This document shows positions 20,777 through 31,600 of a stretch of 64,000 nucleotides of DNA, piece by piece. Under the pieces are notes generated by a model. The model made no database searches. It was not told where the DNA came from and saw only the letters and a program-made list of their open reading frames with translations. The position numbers and the translations under genes are program-made. The first letter of the stretch is position 1; each line of letters starts with the position of its first letter. Origin of the DNA: Colwellia maritima (lineage in GTDB: Bacteria > Pseudomonadota > Gammaproteobacteria > Enterobacterales > Alteromonadaceae); assembly GCF_022669015.1 (NCBI RefSeq), contig NZ_JAKKSL010000004.1, positions 124,001 to 188,000 on the forward strand, given 5' to 3'.

Positions 20777-21865
20777 ATGACAAATAAAACCGTATTACAT
20801 GCAAAACACTTAGCCGCTGGCGCTAAAATGGTTGATTTTCACGGTCGGGAAATGCCAATTAACTATGGCTCACAAATAGAAGAACATAATGCTGTTCGTC
20901 AACATGTCGGTATGTTTGATGTTTCTCATATGACTATTGTTGACGTACAAGGCCCAGACGCTAAAGCTTTTTTACGTCGTTTAGTGATTAACGATGTTGC
21001 AAAATTAACTGTTGCAGGCAAAGCACTATACACAGGTATGTTAAACGAAGAAGGTGGCGTGATTGATGATTTGATCATTTATTTCTTCTCTGACACCAAT
21101 TACCGCTTAGTGGTTAACTCAGCGACCCGTGAAAAAGATCTTGCGTGGATGACAAAACAGCTAGCCGGTTTTGATGCTACCATAACCGAACGTCCTGAAT
21201 TTGGCATGATTGCCGTACAAGGTCCGGAAGCAAAAGCTAAAGTTGCTAACTTATTAACACCCGCACAAATTGTAGCCGTTGAAGGCATGAAGCCATTTTT
21301 TGGTGTGCAAGTAGGTGATTTATTTATTGCCACAACGGGTTACACAGGCGAAGACGGTTACGAAATCATAGTGCCTGAAACTGCTGCCGAAAGTTTTTGG
21401 CAAAAACTCATTGATTTAGGTGTTGCTCCTTGTGGATTAGGTGCACGTGACACACTACGATTAGAAGCAGGCATGAACTTATATGGCTTAGATATGGACG
21501 AAACCGTATCACCATTGGCTGCTAATATGGCCTGGACTATTAGTCGGGAACCTGAAGATCGCGACTTTATTGGCCGTGACGTATTAACCGCGCAAAAAGC
21601 GGCTAATGATCAGCCCAAACTTGTTGGTTTAGTCTTAGAAGAAAAAGGCGTACTACGTTCTCATCAAGTGGTTGTTACTGAATTTGGTAACGGAGAAATC
21701 ACATCAGGTACCTTCTCACCAACACTAGGACACAGTGTTGCGTTAGCCCGTGTACCACGTAGCGTGAAAGTAGGCGATATTATTGAAGTAGAAATGCGTA
21801 AAAAGAATGTAAAAGTGCAAGTAACTAAACCTAGCTTTGTTCGAAATGGCGTAAAGGTTTTTTAA
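20777..21865 (+). CDS. gcvT: Glycine cleavage T protein (aminomethyltransferase)
   Basis: Tetrahydrofolate-dependent aminomethyltransferase that takes the aminomethyl group from lipoylated GcvH. Intact at 362 residues. Characteristic motifs: [17 protein letters not shown] at the N-terminus, [51 protein letters not shown] and the C-terminal [19 protein letters not shown]. First of the gcvTHP set. The 289-bp upstream gap contains the promoter but no recognisable tandem glycine-riboswitch consensus on inspection. Confidence 0.97.
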   Translation: MTNKTVLHAKHLAAGAKMVDFHGREMPINYGSQIEEHNAVRQHVGMFDVSHMTIVDVQGPDAKAFLRRLVINDVAKLTVAGKALYTGMLNEEGGVIDDLIIYFFSDTNYRLVVNSATREKDLAWMTKQLAGFDATITERPEFGMIAVQGPEAKAKVANLLTPAQIVAVEGMKPFFGVQVGDLFIATTGYTGEDGYEIIVPETAAESFWQKLIDLGVAPCGLGARDTLRLEAGMNLYGLDMDETVSPLAANMAWTISREPEDRDFIGRDVLTAQKAANDQPKLVGLVLEEKGVLRSHQVVVTEFGNGEITSGTFSPTLGHSVALARVPRSVKVGDIIEVEMRKKNVKVQVTKPSFVRNGVKVF

Positions 21866-21879
21866 TTGAAAATATAAAC

Positions 21880-21916
21880 AGATGCTCTATATTAACAATG
21901 CAGTTAATGAGCATCT
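21880..21916 (+). other. Intergenic stem-loop gcvT-gcvH
   Basis: AGATGCTC (21880-21887) pairs with GAGCATCT (21909-21916), and the inner ATTAAC/GTTAAT arms extend the stem around AATGCA. There is no T-run, so it is more likely an mRNA processing or stability element than a full terminator. Confidence 0.5.
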
Positions 21917-21976
21917 AAACGTATTACTTAACGATCAAAACAAATTTAATTTATAACCTTTATAGGAAAAATAAAA

Positions 21977-22366
21977 ATGAGCAACATTCCTTCAGAATTA
22001 AAATATGCAACAACACATGAATGGGTACGTGAAGAAGAAAACGGTATTGTTACTGTTGGTATTACTGAACATGCGCAAGATTTATTAGGCGATATGGTAT
22101 TTGTTGAATTACCTGATGTTGGCGATAACGTGAGCACGGGTGATGATATTTGTGTGGCTGAATCAGTAAAAGCGGCTTCTGATATATATGCACCTGTTAC
22201 AGGTGAGGTTGTAGAAGTGAATGAAGAGCCGGAAGATGCACCAGAATTAGTAAACTCAGATGCCTACGGTAGCGGTTGGTTATTTAAAATTAAAATTGAA
22301 GATGCAAGTGAGTTAGCTAACCTACTTGATGCTGAAGGCTACGCCACTTCAATCGATGAAGACTAA
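21977..22366 (+). CDS. gcvH: Glycine cleavage H protein (lipoyl carrier)
   Basis: Lipoyl-bearing shuttle of the glycine cleavage system. At 129 residues it is standard. The N-terminal [12 protein letters not shown], the [19 protein letters not shown] stretch and the lipoylation site [13 protein letters not shown] (lysine carries lipoate) are all present. AGGAAA precedes the ATG. Intact. Confidence 0.97.
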   Translation: MSNIPSELKYATTHEWVREEENGIVTVGITEHAQDLLGDMVFVELPDVGDNVSTGDDICVAESVKAASDIYAPVTGEVVEVNEEPEDAPELVNSDAYGSGWLFKIKIEDASELANLLDAEGYATSIDED

Positions 22367-22563
22367 TTTTCGATAACAATCAGCGTTTATGCTGCATTGG
22401 TTTTATTATTCGTTTCAATGCTTTTTACACTAAGCTTATTTGATGTTTAATGTCAGCGCCTGCCTAAACAAAAACTGTTTACGAAAACATTTAGCCTTGG
22501 CAATCAAGTTAAAGGTTTTACCTAACCATTAATTACCAAGCTAAAAGATTACTACCTAGTACT

Positions 22564-22602
22564 AAGCCTCTTTTTTCTAGTAAGAATATGAGGCTTTCTT
22601 TT
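22564..22602 (+). terminator. Hairpin with T-rich tail between gcvH and gcvP
   Basis: AAGCCTC (22564-22570) pairs with GAGGCTT (22590-22596), followed by TCTTTTG. It may reduce read-through into gcvP, which lies 270 bp after gcvH. The remaining spacer has no gene. Confidence 0.55.
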
Positions 22603-22636
22603 GTCTATATAAGTAAATTATTTAAGTGAAACTGTT

Positions 22637-25552
22637 ATGACTTCTCAATTACCTGTTAACCAACTTGCTTCATTGTCGTTGGCTCAATTAGAGCAAACAC
22701 AAGATTTTATTCGTCGCCACATTGGACCAAATGAAGCACAAACACAAACCATGCTCAATGATATGGGCGTTGAATCAGTTAATGCTTTAATTGATGAAAT
22801 TGTACCCCAGAATATTCGTTTAGCAGCGTTACCCGCTATTGGTGACAGTAAAACAGAAGTACAAGCATTAGCAGATTTAAAAGCGGTTGCTAGTTTAAAT
22901 AAAATTAACACTTCCTACATAGGTCTAGGTTACTACGGTACATTAACACCTAACGTTATCACCCGTAATGTTTTAGAAAATCCAGGTTGGTATACAGCAT
23001 ATACCCCTTATCAACCTGAAATTGCCCAAGGTCGATTAGAATCACTACTTAATTATCAACAAATGTGTATTGACCTAACCGGTTTACCATTGGCAAGTGC
23101 ATCATTATTAGATGAAGGCACAGCAGCGGCAGAAGCCATGGCACTGGCTAAACGTGTTTCTAAAAATAAAAAATCAAACCTATTCTTCATCTCAGACGAT
23201 GTTTACCCACAAACTATCGACGTTGTTAAGCAACGTGCAGACATGTTTGATTTTGACATTATTGTTGCTCCGGCAGCAGAAGCGACTGAACACGATATTT
23301 TTGGCGCACTTATACAATATCCAGGTGCTTCAGGCGAAGTAACCGATATCAGCGAACTCATTGCAAACATTCAAGCCAATAAAGGTATTGTTGCTGTTGC
23401 TGCCGATATTATGAGCTTAGTATTACTAAAAGCGCCTGGCGAATTAGGTGCTGATGCGGTAATTGGTTCAAGCCAACGTTTTGGTGTTCCTATGGGTTAC
23501 GGTGGCCCACACGCTGCCTTTTTTACCACCGATAAATACAAGCGTTCGTTACCTGGCAGAATTATTGGTGTGTCAAAAGACACTCGTGGTAACAGTGCAC
23601 TACGTATGGCGATGCAAACACGTGAACAACATATTCGCCGCGAAAAAGCCAACTCCAATATTTGTACAGCACAAGTATTATTAGCCAATATGGCTGCATT
23701 TTATGCGGTTTATCATGGCCCGAAAGGTTTAAAAACTATTGCGAACCGTATTCATCGTTTTGCTGATATTTTATGTTTAGGAACAGCATCGAAAGGCTTA
23801 GTCGCTGTACATGCCAACTATTTTGACACACTAACGTTTAATGTCGACGCAGCTCAAAAAGAAGCTGTGGTAGCACGTGCATTAGCAGCAAGCGCTAACT
23901 TCCGCACTGATGTTGACGGTCAAATCAGTATTTCACTTGATGAAACAACAACACGTGAAAATATCGCCGCCTTATTTGATATTTTATTAGGTGAAGGTCA
24001 TGGTTTAGACGTTGCCGAATTAGATCAACAAATTGTTGCTTCAAGTCACTCGTCAATTCAAAGATCACTAGTACGTGAGTCTGAAATTCTAACTCACCCA
24101 GTATTTAACTCATACCACAGCGAAACAGAAATGCTGCGTTATATCAAACGACTTGAGAACAAAGATTTAGCATTGAACCATTCAATGATATCTCTAGGCT
24201 CTTGTACTATGAAGTTAAATGCAACAGCGCAAATGATTCCAGTATCATGGCCTGAATTTGCAAACATGCACCCATTTGCACCCATGGACCAAGCGCAAGG
24301 TTACAAGAAAATGATTGACGAACTAGCCGATTGGTTAGTTGAGTTAACTGGTTACGACAAAATGTCTATGCAACCTAACTCAGGTGCACAAGGTGAGTAC
24401 GCGGGTTTAATCTCAATTGTTAAATACCATGAAAGCCGTGGTGATTCGCATCGTAATATTTGTTTAATTCCTGCGTCTGCACACGGAACTAACCCTGCAT
24501 CAGCAAACATGGTGGGTATGAAAGTTGTGGTTGTGGCTTGTGATAAACAAGGCAACGTTGACATGAATGACCTAAAAACCAAAGCAGAAGAATTAGCAGA
24601 TAACCTTGCCTGTATCATGATCACTTACCCGTCAACCCACGGTGTTTATGAAACGACTATTGCTGAAATTTGTGAAATTATTCATGCTCACGGAGGTCAA
24701 GTTTACCTTGACGGCGCAAACATGAACGCACAAGTTGGTTTAACATCGCCAGGTCATATTGGCGCTGATGTTTCACACCTTAACTTACATAAAACATTTG
24801 CTATTCCACATGGCGGTGGCGGTCCAGGTATGGGTCCTATCGGCGTTAAAGCACATTTAGCACCGTTTTTACCGGATCATGCCATTATCAACGTAAGTGA
24901 AGAAACTAAAGGTAACGGCGCGGTTTCTGCTGCACCCTTTGGTAGTGCAGGTATTTTATGCATCTCTTACCTTTACGTAGCAATGCTAGGTAAAAAAGGT
25001 GTTACCGAGGCAAGTAAATTTGCCATTACTAACGCTAACTACGTAGCAACTAAACTAAGCGCACATTACCCACTGTTATACACAGGTAATAACGGCCGTG
25101 TTGCTCATGAATGTATTATTGATTTACGCCCACTTAAAGCAACATCAGGTATTACAGAAGTTGATATTGCTAAGCGTTTAATCGATTACGGTTTCCATGC
25201 ACCAACCATGTCGTTCCCTGTTGCAGGCACGTTCATGATTGAACCAACAGAGTCTGAGTCTAAAGTTGAGCCGGACCGTTTTGTAGAAGCAATGACCAGT
25301 ATTCGTAATGAAGTACGTAAAGTTGAGTCAGGCGAGTGGGAATTAAACAACAACCCACTACAAAATGCACCGCATACGTTAGCTGATATTACAGCGGTTT
25401 GGGATCGTGGATACACGGTTCAAGAAGCCGTATTCCCTATCGCCGGTGTTGCCAAAAACAAATTCTGGCCAACGGTAAACCGTATTGATGATGTATACGG
25501 GGATCGTAATTTAATTTGTTCATGTCCTCCAATTGATAGTTATATTGATTAG
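22637..25552 (+). CDS. gcvP: Glycine dehydrogenase (decarboxylating), P protein
   Basis: PLP-dependent decarboxylase of glycine. Intact, 971 residues (E. coli 957), a fused two-half P protein. Start region [17 protein letters not shown] is the typical N-terminus; the catalytic lysine lies in [20 protein letters not shown]; the C-terminus has [17 protein letters not shown]. The natural terminator of this gene is displaced: an inserted element begins within ten bases of its stop codon, and the native hairpin is found at 52148-52174. Confidence 0.98.
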   Translation: MTSQLPVNQLASLSLAQLEQTQDFIRRHIGPNEAQTQTMLNDMGVESVNALIDEIVPQNIRLAALPAIGDSKTEVQALADLKAVASLNKINTSYIGLGYYGTLTPNVITRNVLENPGWYTAYTPYQPEIAQGRLESLLNYQQMCIDLTGLPLASASLLDEGTAAAEAMALAKRVSKNKKSNLFFISDDVYPQTIDVVKQRADMFDFDIIVAPAAEATEHDIFGALIQYPGASGEVTDISELIANIQANKGIVAVAADIMSLVLLKAPGELGADAVIGSSQRFGVPMGYGGPHAAFFTTDKYKRSLPGRIIGVSKDTRGNSALRMAMQTREQHIRREKANSNICTAQVLLANMAAFYAVYHGPKGLKTIANRIHRFADILCLGTASKGLVAVHANYFDTLTFNVDAAQKEAVVARALAASANFRTDVDGQISISLDETTTRENIAALFDILLGEGHGLDVAELDQQIVASSHSSIQRSLVRESEILTHPVFNSYHSETEMLRYIKRLENKDLALNHSMISLGSCTMKLNATAQMIPVSWPEFANMHPFAPMDQAQGYKKMIDELADWLVELTGYDKMSMQPNSGAQGEYAGLISIVKYHESRGDSHRNICLIPASAHGTNPASANMVGMKVVVVACDKQGNVDMNDLKTKAEELADNLACIMITYPSTHGVYETTIAEICEIIHAHGGQVYLDGANMNAQVGLTSPGHIGADVSHLNLHKTFAIPHGGGGPGMGPIGVKAHLAPFLPDHAIINVSEETKGNGAVSAAPFGSAGILCISYLYVAMLGKKGVTEASKFAITNANYVATKLSAHYPLLYTGNNGRVAHECIIDLRPLKATSGITEVDIAKRLIDYGFHAPTMSFPVAGTFMIEPTESESKVEPDRFVEAMTSIRNEVRKVESGEWELNNNPLQNAPHTLADITAVWDRGYTVQEAVFPIAGVAKNKFWPTVNRIDDVYGDRNLICSCPPIDSYID

Positions 25553-25555
25553 TTA

Positions 25556-25561
25556 ACTGTT
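25556..25561. repeat. Target-site duplication, gcvP-side copy
   Basis: ACTGTT here is repeated at 52127-52132. It starts four bases after the gcvP stop codon. The last base overlaps the palindromic TGATCA terminus, so 4, 5 or 6 bp are all possible. Confidence 0.7.
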
Positions 25562-25627
25562 GATCACGACAATTCTAGTTGGAAACCGATCTGATCTAGT
25601 TGGAAACTAATAAATCTAGTTGGAAAC
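25561..25627 (+). repeat. Tn7 right-end-like terminus: TIR plus three packed boxes
   Basis: After TGATCACGACA come three exact copies of TCTAGTTGGAAAC at 25574-25586, 25595-25607 and 25615-25627, with 21- and 20-bp periods. Tight packing is what Tn7 right ends show, and in Tn7 the right end likewise lies next to the attachment gene. Confidence 0.75.
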
Positions 25628-25644
25628 TCTAGTCAAACATATTC

Positions 25645-25673
25645 AAAAGCGAACTTTAAAAGTTCGCTTTTTT
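25645..25673. terminator. Terminator just inside the gcvP-side transposon end
   Basis: AAAAGCGAACTT (25645-25656) pairs with AAGTTCGCTTTT (25660-25671), followed by T residues. It resembles the displaced native gcvP terminator (AAAAAGCGAGC with GCTCGCTTTTTT) and could restore gcvP termination after insertion. Confidence 0.85.
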
Positions 25674-25791
25674 CATTTAATACCTTTTATATTAGTAGCT
25701 TAGTATAGATTTTCATTATTTTTTATTAGAAAATAGTTACAGGAATTAATCGTAAGGAGATCTAATCAAAAAATAATATAAAGGTAGAAAC

Positions 25792-26217
25792 ATGAATAAT
25801 TTTTGTGGTTATCATAACCAATTAAAGTCAGAGCTAGAGCACCTCATAGGTCAGAACAACTTCAGTATAGAACAATATAAATATTTACTTCATTTAACTT
25901 ATGAAATACTTAAAGAGTTTGAATTTGCACGCCTTCAGGTAGGGTTGTTTTTTGAAACCCAGAAAATTGATGCTGACTATGTGTTTTTTGTAGACAGCAT
26001 GGATGTAGGGTTTGATGACTTAAACGAGTATATAGAGAGTGTGTTTTTAACTTCAAATTTTGTTAATAAAACTAAATTGACAGTGAAACACAATGATGAA
26101 ATTAAAAAAATTGTGGAAGAATTCTTTGATTTAGCAAATACAGCGTTGATTCAAGAAGCAGAAGATACCGATTTACGGCAGATTTTTAAAATTGTTAACC
26201 CTATTAAAAGTGACTAA
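25792..26217 (+). CDS. Unknown protein, first gene of the island
   Basis: A 141-residue acidic protein with no motif that I recognise. Predicted mostly helical, no signal peptide or membrane segment. AAAGG lies nine bases before the ATG, and it is flanked by terminators on both sides (25645 and 26256), so it is probably expressed alone. It has the same AT-rich composition as the rest of the island. Confidence 0.65.
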   Translation: MNNFCGYHNQLKSELEHLIGQNNFSIEQYKYLLHLTYEILKEFEFARLQVGLFFETQKIDADYVFFVDSMDVGFDDLNEYIESVFLTSNFVNKTKLTVKHNDEIKKIVEEFFDLANTALIQEAEDTDLRQIFKIVNPIKSD

Positions 26218-26255
26218 AGTTTAATTCTCCCAAAATTTAGTCACATACTTAATTT

Positions 26256-26284
26256 AAAAGCGAACTATTATAGTTCGCTTTTTT
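26256..26284. terminator. Rho-independent terminator
   Basis: AAAAGCGAACTA (26256-26267) pairs perfectly with TAGTTCGCTTTT (26271-26282) around TTA, then T residues. Nearly the same sequence as the terminator at 25645. Confidence 0.85.
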
Positions 26285-26378
26285 GTTTTTTAAATCAAAA
26301 TAATTAGTAAATAGAGTTTGCTAATTAATACTATTAAGTGATTATAGGATATCTAGCATATAACACAGGGAAGTATTT

Positions 26379-27039
26379 ATGATTTTAACGTATAAAAATC
26401 TAAAAGACCGTCAACGTAAAGAACGAGATAACTACCCAATAAACTTAAGCCTTCGAGTACATCGATCTTTAAGTTGGTTAGATCGTGCAGAGCGAGCTGA
26501 AGGTGATTTAGATGGGCAATTCATTTTTCTGTGGATAGCCTTCAATGCAGCCTATGCCAATGAAATAGATGACCACCATCGCTTTACCGAGCAAGAAACC
26601 TTTCGAAATTTTATTGATAGATTATGTCAGCTAGATGAAGGCAACTTACTATCCGATTTAGTTTGGAAGGAATTTACTAGCAGTATTCGTGTGCTTCTTA
26701 GTAATCAATATGTTTTCCAAACCCTTCTGGGATTATCAAAATCAAAAGAAAACCGAAGCTCAATGGCAAGATGATTTTAAAACAGCTAATGCCTTTGCAC
26801 ACAAAGCACTAGGCCATAAAAACACTTCAGCCGTACTTTCGGTTATCTTTTCTCGTTTATACACCTTACGTAACCAGACTATGCATGGTGGTGCCACATG
26901 GAATAGTGCTGTTAATAGAGACCAGATGCGTGATGCAGTTGCTTTCATGAGTAAGTTTGTACCATCTATCATTAAAATCATGATGGATAGTGCTAATGAA
27001 CTATGGGGAGAACCATGTTTTCCTGTTGTTGAAGGTTAA
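26379..27039 (+). CDS. HEPN-motif protein (putative RNase/abortive effector), frameshifted
   Basis: About 220 residues once a frameshift near 26720 is repaired (RVLLSNQYVFQ to PFWDYQNQKK). The C-terminal part contains LRNQTMHGGATW: R-N-x3-H is the Rx4-6H catalytic motif of HEPN ribonucleases, with a polar residue after Arg as is usual for active members, and the following helix resembles Apea-like HEPN proteins. Such domains are toxins or RNA-cutting effectors in many defence systems. It lies just upstream of the BREX operon, followed 11 bp later by a small membrane protein. Function is inferred from the motif alone. Confidence 0.65.
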
Positions 27040-27049
27040 GGGATGAAGC

Positions 27050-27169
27050 ATGGATGGCATATCTGACCTGCTAGGTTTCATATTTAATATTCTATGGGCT
27101 ATTTTTATAGTCTACCTAATTGTAAAAGCCTGGAACGGCTTCTGGCATTGGTTGTTTCCTGATGAGTAA
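27050..27169 (+). CDS. 39-residue single-pass membrane protein
   Basis: The short frame MDGISDLLGFIFNILWAIF and on to WHWLFPDE holds one hydrophobic helix of about 20 residues followed by a tryptophan-rich end. It starts 11 bases after the HEPN gene stop, with AAGGG about seven bases upstream, suggesting cotranscription. A small membrane partner next to a HEPN effector could be a companion subunit, but no family is recognised. Confidence 0.5.
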   Translation: MDGISDLLGFIFNILWAIFIVYLIVKAWNGFWHWLFPDE

Positions 27170-27191
27170 AACCCTTCCGACAGAAATAACA

Positions 27192-27260
27192 AAATACAAC
27201 GTATTTACGATTGATTTTATTATAAAACGGAGTAGTATTTTGTTCTAATCAAATTGATTA
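27192..27260. promoter_or_regulatory. BREX operon upstream region with two palindromes
   Basis: AAATAC-AAC-GTATTT (27192-27206) and TAATC-AAATT-GATTA (27246-27260) are interrupted palindromes in the 127-bp gap before the WYL regulator. WYL-family BrxR repressors bind inverted repeats upstream of their BREX operons, so these are candidate operators. Confidence 0.35.
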
Positions 27261-27296
27261 TGTTTTTTACTCAATTTTAATGCGCTTAAGAAAATT

Positions 27297-28215
27297 ATGA
27301 ATAATAACAATAATAAAAAAGTTTCTGATTTTAACTATGCACAAAAGCAACGGTTGGCATTTATAGATTTTTTGCTAATGTTTAAAGGTTCATTCACTCG
27401 AAGTGACCTAACAAGTAAATTTGAGATGGGCATGGCAAATGCGACTCGCGATATTGCTCTTTATCGAGAACTTGCTGCCAAGAATATAGAATTTGATAAC
27501 CCAACCAAAACTTACTTACAAACAAAGCAGTTTAAATCACTTTTTGAATATGAATCCCGTAAAACGCTAGCGAAGTTAGCGAATAAAATAAGTGATGGCT
27601 TTGATGGTGTAATGGAAGTCGCTTTTCCTGTGGATGCACCACTACAACTTAATGTCCCTGATATTAATATTGTCGCTAAACTAGTACAGGCAGTAATAAA
27701 TAAAAAAGCAATTTCAATTATTTACACATCATTATCATCTGGATCAAAAGCCAGAGAAATTATTCCACATACAATTGTCGATAATGGCCTTCGTTGGCAT
27801 GTTCGATCTTTTGACAGAAATACAAACTCGTTTCGAGATTTTGTCATTACTCGTATTTCAAAGGTTACTTTGCTTGATAGCCCAATCGAAGAATTCGAAA
27901 AAGAAATAGAAGACAACCAATGGATGCGGAAGATGGACTTGCATTTAGTACCACACCCTACAAATGTCGAGTTTCCACAAGCTATTGAACTTGATTATGG
28001 GATGGATAAAGGGCTGTTACAAATAACTGTTAGGGCTGCCGGTAGGCTATCTACTAAGGCGTTGGAATGTTGACTGCACAAAAAATGGTACTTTAAAAGG
28101 CGGTGAATACCGGCTTTGGTTGAGAAACAGACAAACGCTATATGGTGCAGAAAATTTAACAATTGCCCCAGGTTATTCTGCTGAGGAAACTGCCCCCACT
28201 TATGAAAGTATATAA
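27297..28215 (+). CDS. BrxR-like WYL-domain transcriptional regulator, frameshifted
   Basis: Regulator of about 306 residues with an N-terminal winged helix (AQKQRLAFIDFLLMFKGSFTRSDL...MANATRDI), a WYL domain in the middle (KAISIIYTSLSSG, REIIPHTIVDNGLRWHVRSFD, FRDFVITRI) and a C-terminal WCX-like extension. The conserved WYL residues are replaced by related ones in HTIVDNG-LRWHVRSFD. The frame changes near 28063 (ALEC versus WNVDCTKNGTLKGGEYRLWL), and the gene ends at 28215, overlapping the brxF start. This placement and architecture match BrxR, the repressor found in front of many BREX operons. I infer autoregulation. Confidence 0.8.
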
Positions 28216-28699
28216 AACAAAAATAGAGAATATTAAAACTGAAATTGAACAGGCAATTAAATTTGGTTCTTTTCAATCCGGCAATCTTATTCTATTAGTG
28301 TTAAATCCCAGTGAAGAGCATGTAATTATTACACAGTTAATTGCCGGTAAGTTTAATAATACATCTAAGTTATTGTCAGAAAAATTAGTCGTATTGTCCC
28401 TAAAAGATAGAGAACGTGACTTACATAATTTAGTGTCTGACTTAGTAAAAGAGAGCAAAGATATTTGCTACTTATCAAGAATCAATGTGTTGTTTGAAGA
28501 AAGTTTACAAGCAGACCCATTAAAGCTGCTTCAACATGCAGCGAAAAAGAAACCCATAATTGTTATTTGGCCTGGGGATATAGATAGCATATCTCTGAAT
28601 TATGCAAAACCAGGTTTACCAGATCACAAAAGTTATAAATTAAATGAATTTCAAGATGTGCAGGTAATTACCACTTGTGAACAAGGAGTTAGTGAATGA
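28202..28699 (+). CDS. brxF: BrxF, type III BREX protein with degenerate P-loop
   Basis: Small first protein of type III BREX systems. The ATG at 28202 overlaps the end of the WYL gene. The C-terminal half has the pattern I recall for BrxF: CYLSRINVLFEESLQADPLKL then LQHAAKKKPIIVIWPGDI and YAKPGLPDHKSYKL. The family usually has an N-terminal P-loop; here the corresponding strand reads ILLVLNPSEEHVII and lacks a Gly-Lys-Ser/Thr. Its TGA overlaps the brxC ATG (ATGA), indicating translational coupling. Length 165 residues. Confidence 0.72.
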   Translation: MKVYKTKIENIKTEIEQAIKFGSFQSGNLILLVLNPSEEHVIITQLIAGKFNNTSKLLSEKLVVLSLKDRERDLHNLVSDLVKESKDICYLSRINVLFEESLQADPLKLLQHAAKKKPIIVIWPGDIDSISLNYAKPGLPDHKSYKLNEFQDVQVITTCEQGVSE

Positions 28700-31600
28700 A
28701 GACGTACAATGAATTAATCCAATTTGAACCTGTTAGAGATACTATCGAATTGGAAGATGCCGCAGACCATAGTAAAGCGGAAAAACTAATATCGTCATAT
28801 GTGATTTCAGACAAAATGAAATCAAAATTGAACGATATCATCATCAAACATCTTCAGTACGATGAATTTACTGATCAAAAAGCATTATGGATCGTTGGTA
28901 ATTACGGCTCAGGTAAATCACATTTAATGTCTGTCATTTCAGCGTTAGCTGAATTTCCAGATCTCGTTGATCAAGTAACAAATAATGAAGTGAGAGAATG
29001 CGCAGATAAAATTGCGGGTAAATTCAAAGTAATTCGTTTTGAAATTGGCGCTAGTAAGATGGACTTAACAGACATCATTACCTATCAACTAACCAAAGGG
29101 TTAGAAGATTTAGGCGTGAGTTATGAATTTCCGGCGATGGATCAAATTACATCAAACCATAAGCAGTATGTTGAAGAAATGATGTCGGTATTTCATGAGA
29201 AATACCCAGATCATGGCTTACTGTTAATTTGTGATGAAATACTTGATTATTTCCGTTCAAGAAACAACCAAAGAACTACCGCTCGATATGGCAATGCTTC
29301 GCGTCCTTGGTGAAGTCATCGAGGGCACACGTTTCCGCTTTATCGCCGGTGTTCAGGAAGCTATTTTTGCCGATCCTAAGTTAAGCTTTATTTCAAAAGA
29401 AGTTAAACGTATTACGGATAGGGCTGTAGAAGTTGTAATCGTCAGGGATGATATTAAATTTGTTGTTTCTGAGAGGTTATTGAAAAAAACTGCTCAACAA
29501 AAAGAGTGGATCAGAGAGTACCTACAAAAGTTCACGCCTTACTATGAGAAAATGAACGAACGCTTAGATGATTTTGTTGATATGTTCCCTGTACATCCTG
29601 ATTATATTAATACCTTTGAACGTGTTCGTATTCTTGGTTTAGAACAACGCCAAGTGTTGCGTAGTTTATCTAATCATATGGAAGCCTTAAAAAGTCAGCA
29701 AGTACCAGAAGATATTCCTGGTATTTTTTCATACGATACCTATTGGCATGAATTAAGTTCAGAGCCAAGTATGAAAACGAACCCTGAAGTAGGTCAAGTT
29801 ATTGAAACAGGTGAAACCTTAGTTGAGCGTATTGAGCAAGCATACTCTTCACCAAACCCATTAGAAAAAGAGTTCGCTAAACGCCTAGTTGCCGGTTTAG
29901 CTATTCATAGAATGGCAGTTGGTGATATTTATAAAGAGATGGGGGCTACTGCGGCAGAGTTAAGAGATTCATTGTGTTTGTTTATCAAAACCGTAGATAT
30001 TTTGCCTGGAGACAAGAGTAAAAATTTAGAGAATCATATTGTTACCGTTTTGGGAAAAATTAGAAAAACAGTGAATGGCCAGTTTTTCTCAAAAAACAAA
30101 GCTAATGATCAGTTTTATATTGATCTTAAAAAGACAGAAGACTTTGATGCGATTATTGAAACCAAAGCTGAACAATTAGCTAATGATAGCCTCAATGGCG
30201 CTTACCGTGCGGCAATGTTGGAAATTCTAGAGCAAACAGATACACAACAAGTACACACCATGTGGCAACATGAGTTGAAATGGATTGACAGAAACGTAAA
30301 TCGTCAAGGTTGGTTATTTTTAGGTTCACCAAATGAGCGTGAAACAGCTAAGCCTCAGCGTGATTATTACATGTACTTTATTCAACCTGAAGATGCACCG
30401 AAACAGAAAAAAGAGCACATACGTGAAGATGAAGTACTCTTTGTTTTAAAGAATAGAGATGAAGACTTTAATCGTTACCTTAAATATTATGCAGCATCTG
30501 TTGAATTAAGAGGCGTTGCAACAGGTAGTGCCAAAAACACTTATAAATTAAAGGCAGATGATTATTTAAGAGATATGCAAAAGTGGATAAGAAACCATAT
30601 TGCAGATGCTTTTGAAGTGAAATATAACGGCCAATCAAAACCAATTATGGACTGGCTAAAAGGGACATCAGTACGAGATATCACAGGTATATCTGCCAAT
30701 GAGCACGGTAACGTAAAAGATATTTTTGAAGCGGTTGCTAGTTATATATTTGCAGGTTATTTTCAATCACTTGCGCCAGAATACCCTAAGTTTAGCCAGT
30801 GGATTACTGGTGACAACATGCAAGGCGCAGCTAATGATGTACTTATTAGTTTATCTAGTGGTGCAAGAACCAAACGAGCCACTGCGGTTCTCGATGCATT
30901 AGAGTTGCTTGATGGTGATAAATTAAAAGCAACCAAGTCACGTTTTTCTGCAACCGTATTAGATATATTAAAGAATAAGGGCCATGGTCAAGTTGTCAAT
31001 AATGGCGAGTTATTAGATCAAGTTAATGCCAATCTTTATTTTAAACCTAATTCATTTAGATTAGAGCCTGAGTGGTTGTTAGTTATATTAGCAAGCTTAG
31101 TTTACTCAGGTGAGTTAGAACTTTCAGTGGTAGGTAATAACATTACGGCAAGTAATGCGGACCTATTAAAGTCATTAGATTTTAATGACCTGATTAACTT
31201 CAAACATATACAAGCACCTAAAGATTTTAATACTTCGGCTATCAAAGCCTTATTAGAATTGCTTGGGATGAATGAAGGGCTAGCTGTTAGCATCCAAGCA
31301 AGGTGATGACAGTATTGTTCGAGAAATGGGTGACAAAATTGAACAAAAAGTTAAGTCGCTTGTACATGATACTCAAGCTGTAAAAAGTAGATTACCTTTA
31401 TGGGGACAACATGTACTTGAAGAAAATGACGCTGAATTATTAACTGACAAGTTAATATCGGCAAAGACTTTCTTAGAAGAAATGCAACGCTTTAACACAC
31501 CCGGTAAACTGAAAAATCTAAAAGCAACACCTGAAGATATTGCATCACAAAAAGAAAACTTAATCGCTTGGAATAATTATAAGCAGCTAGAGCTGACAGT

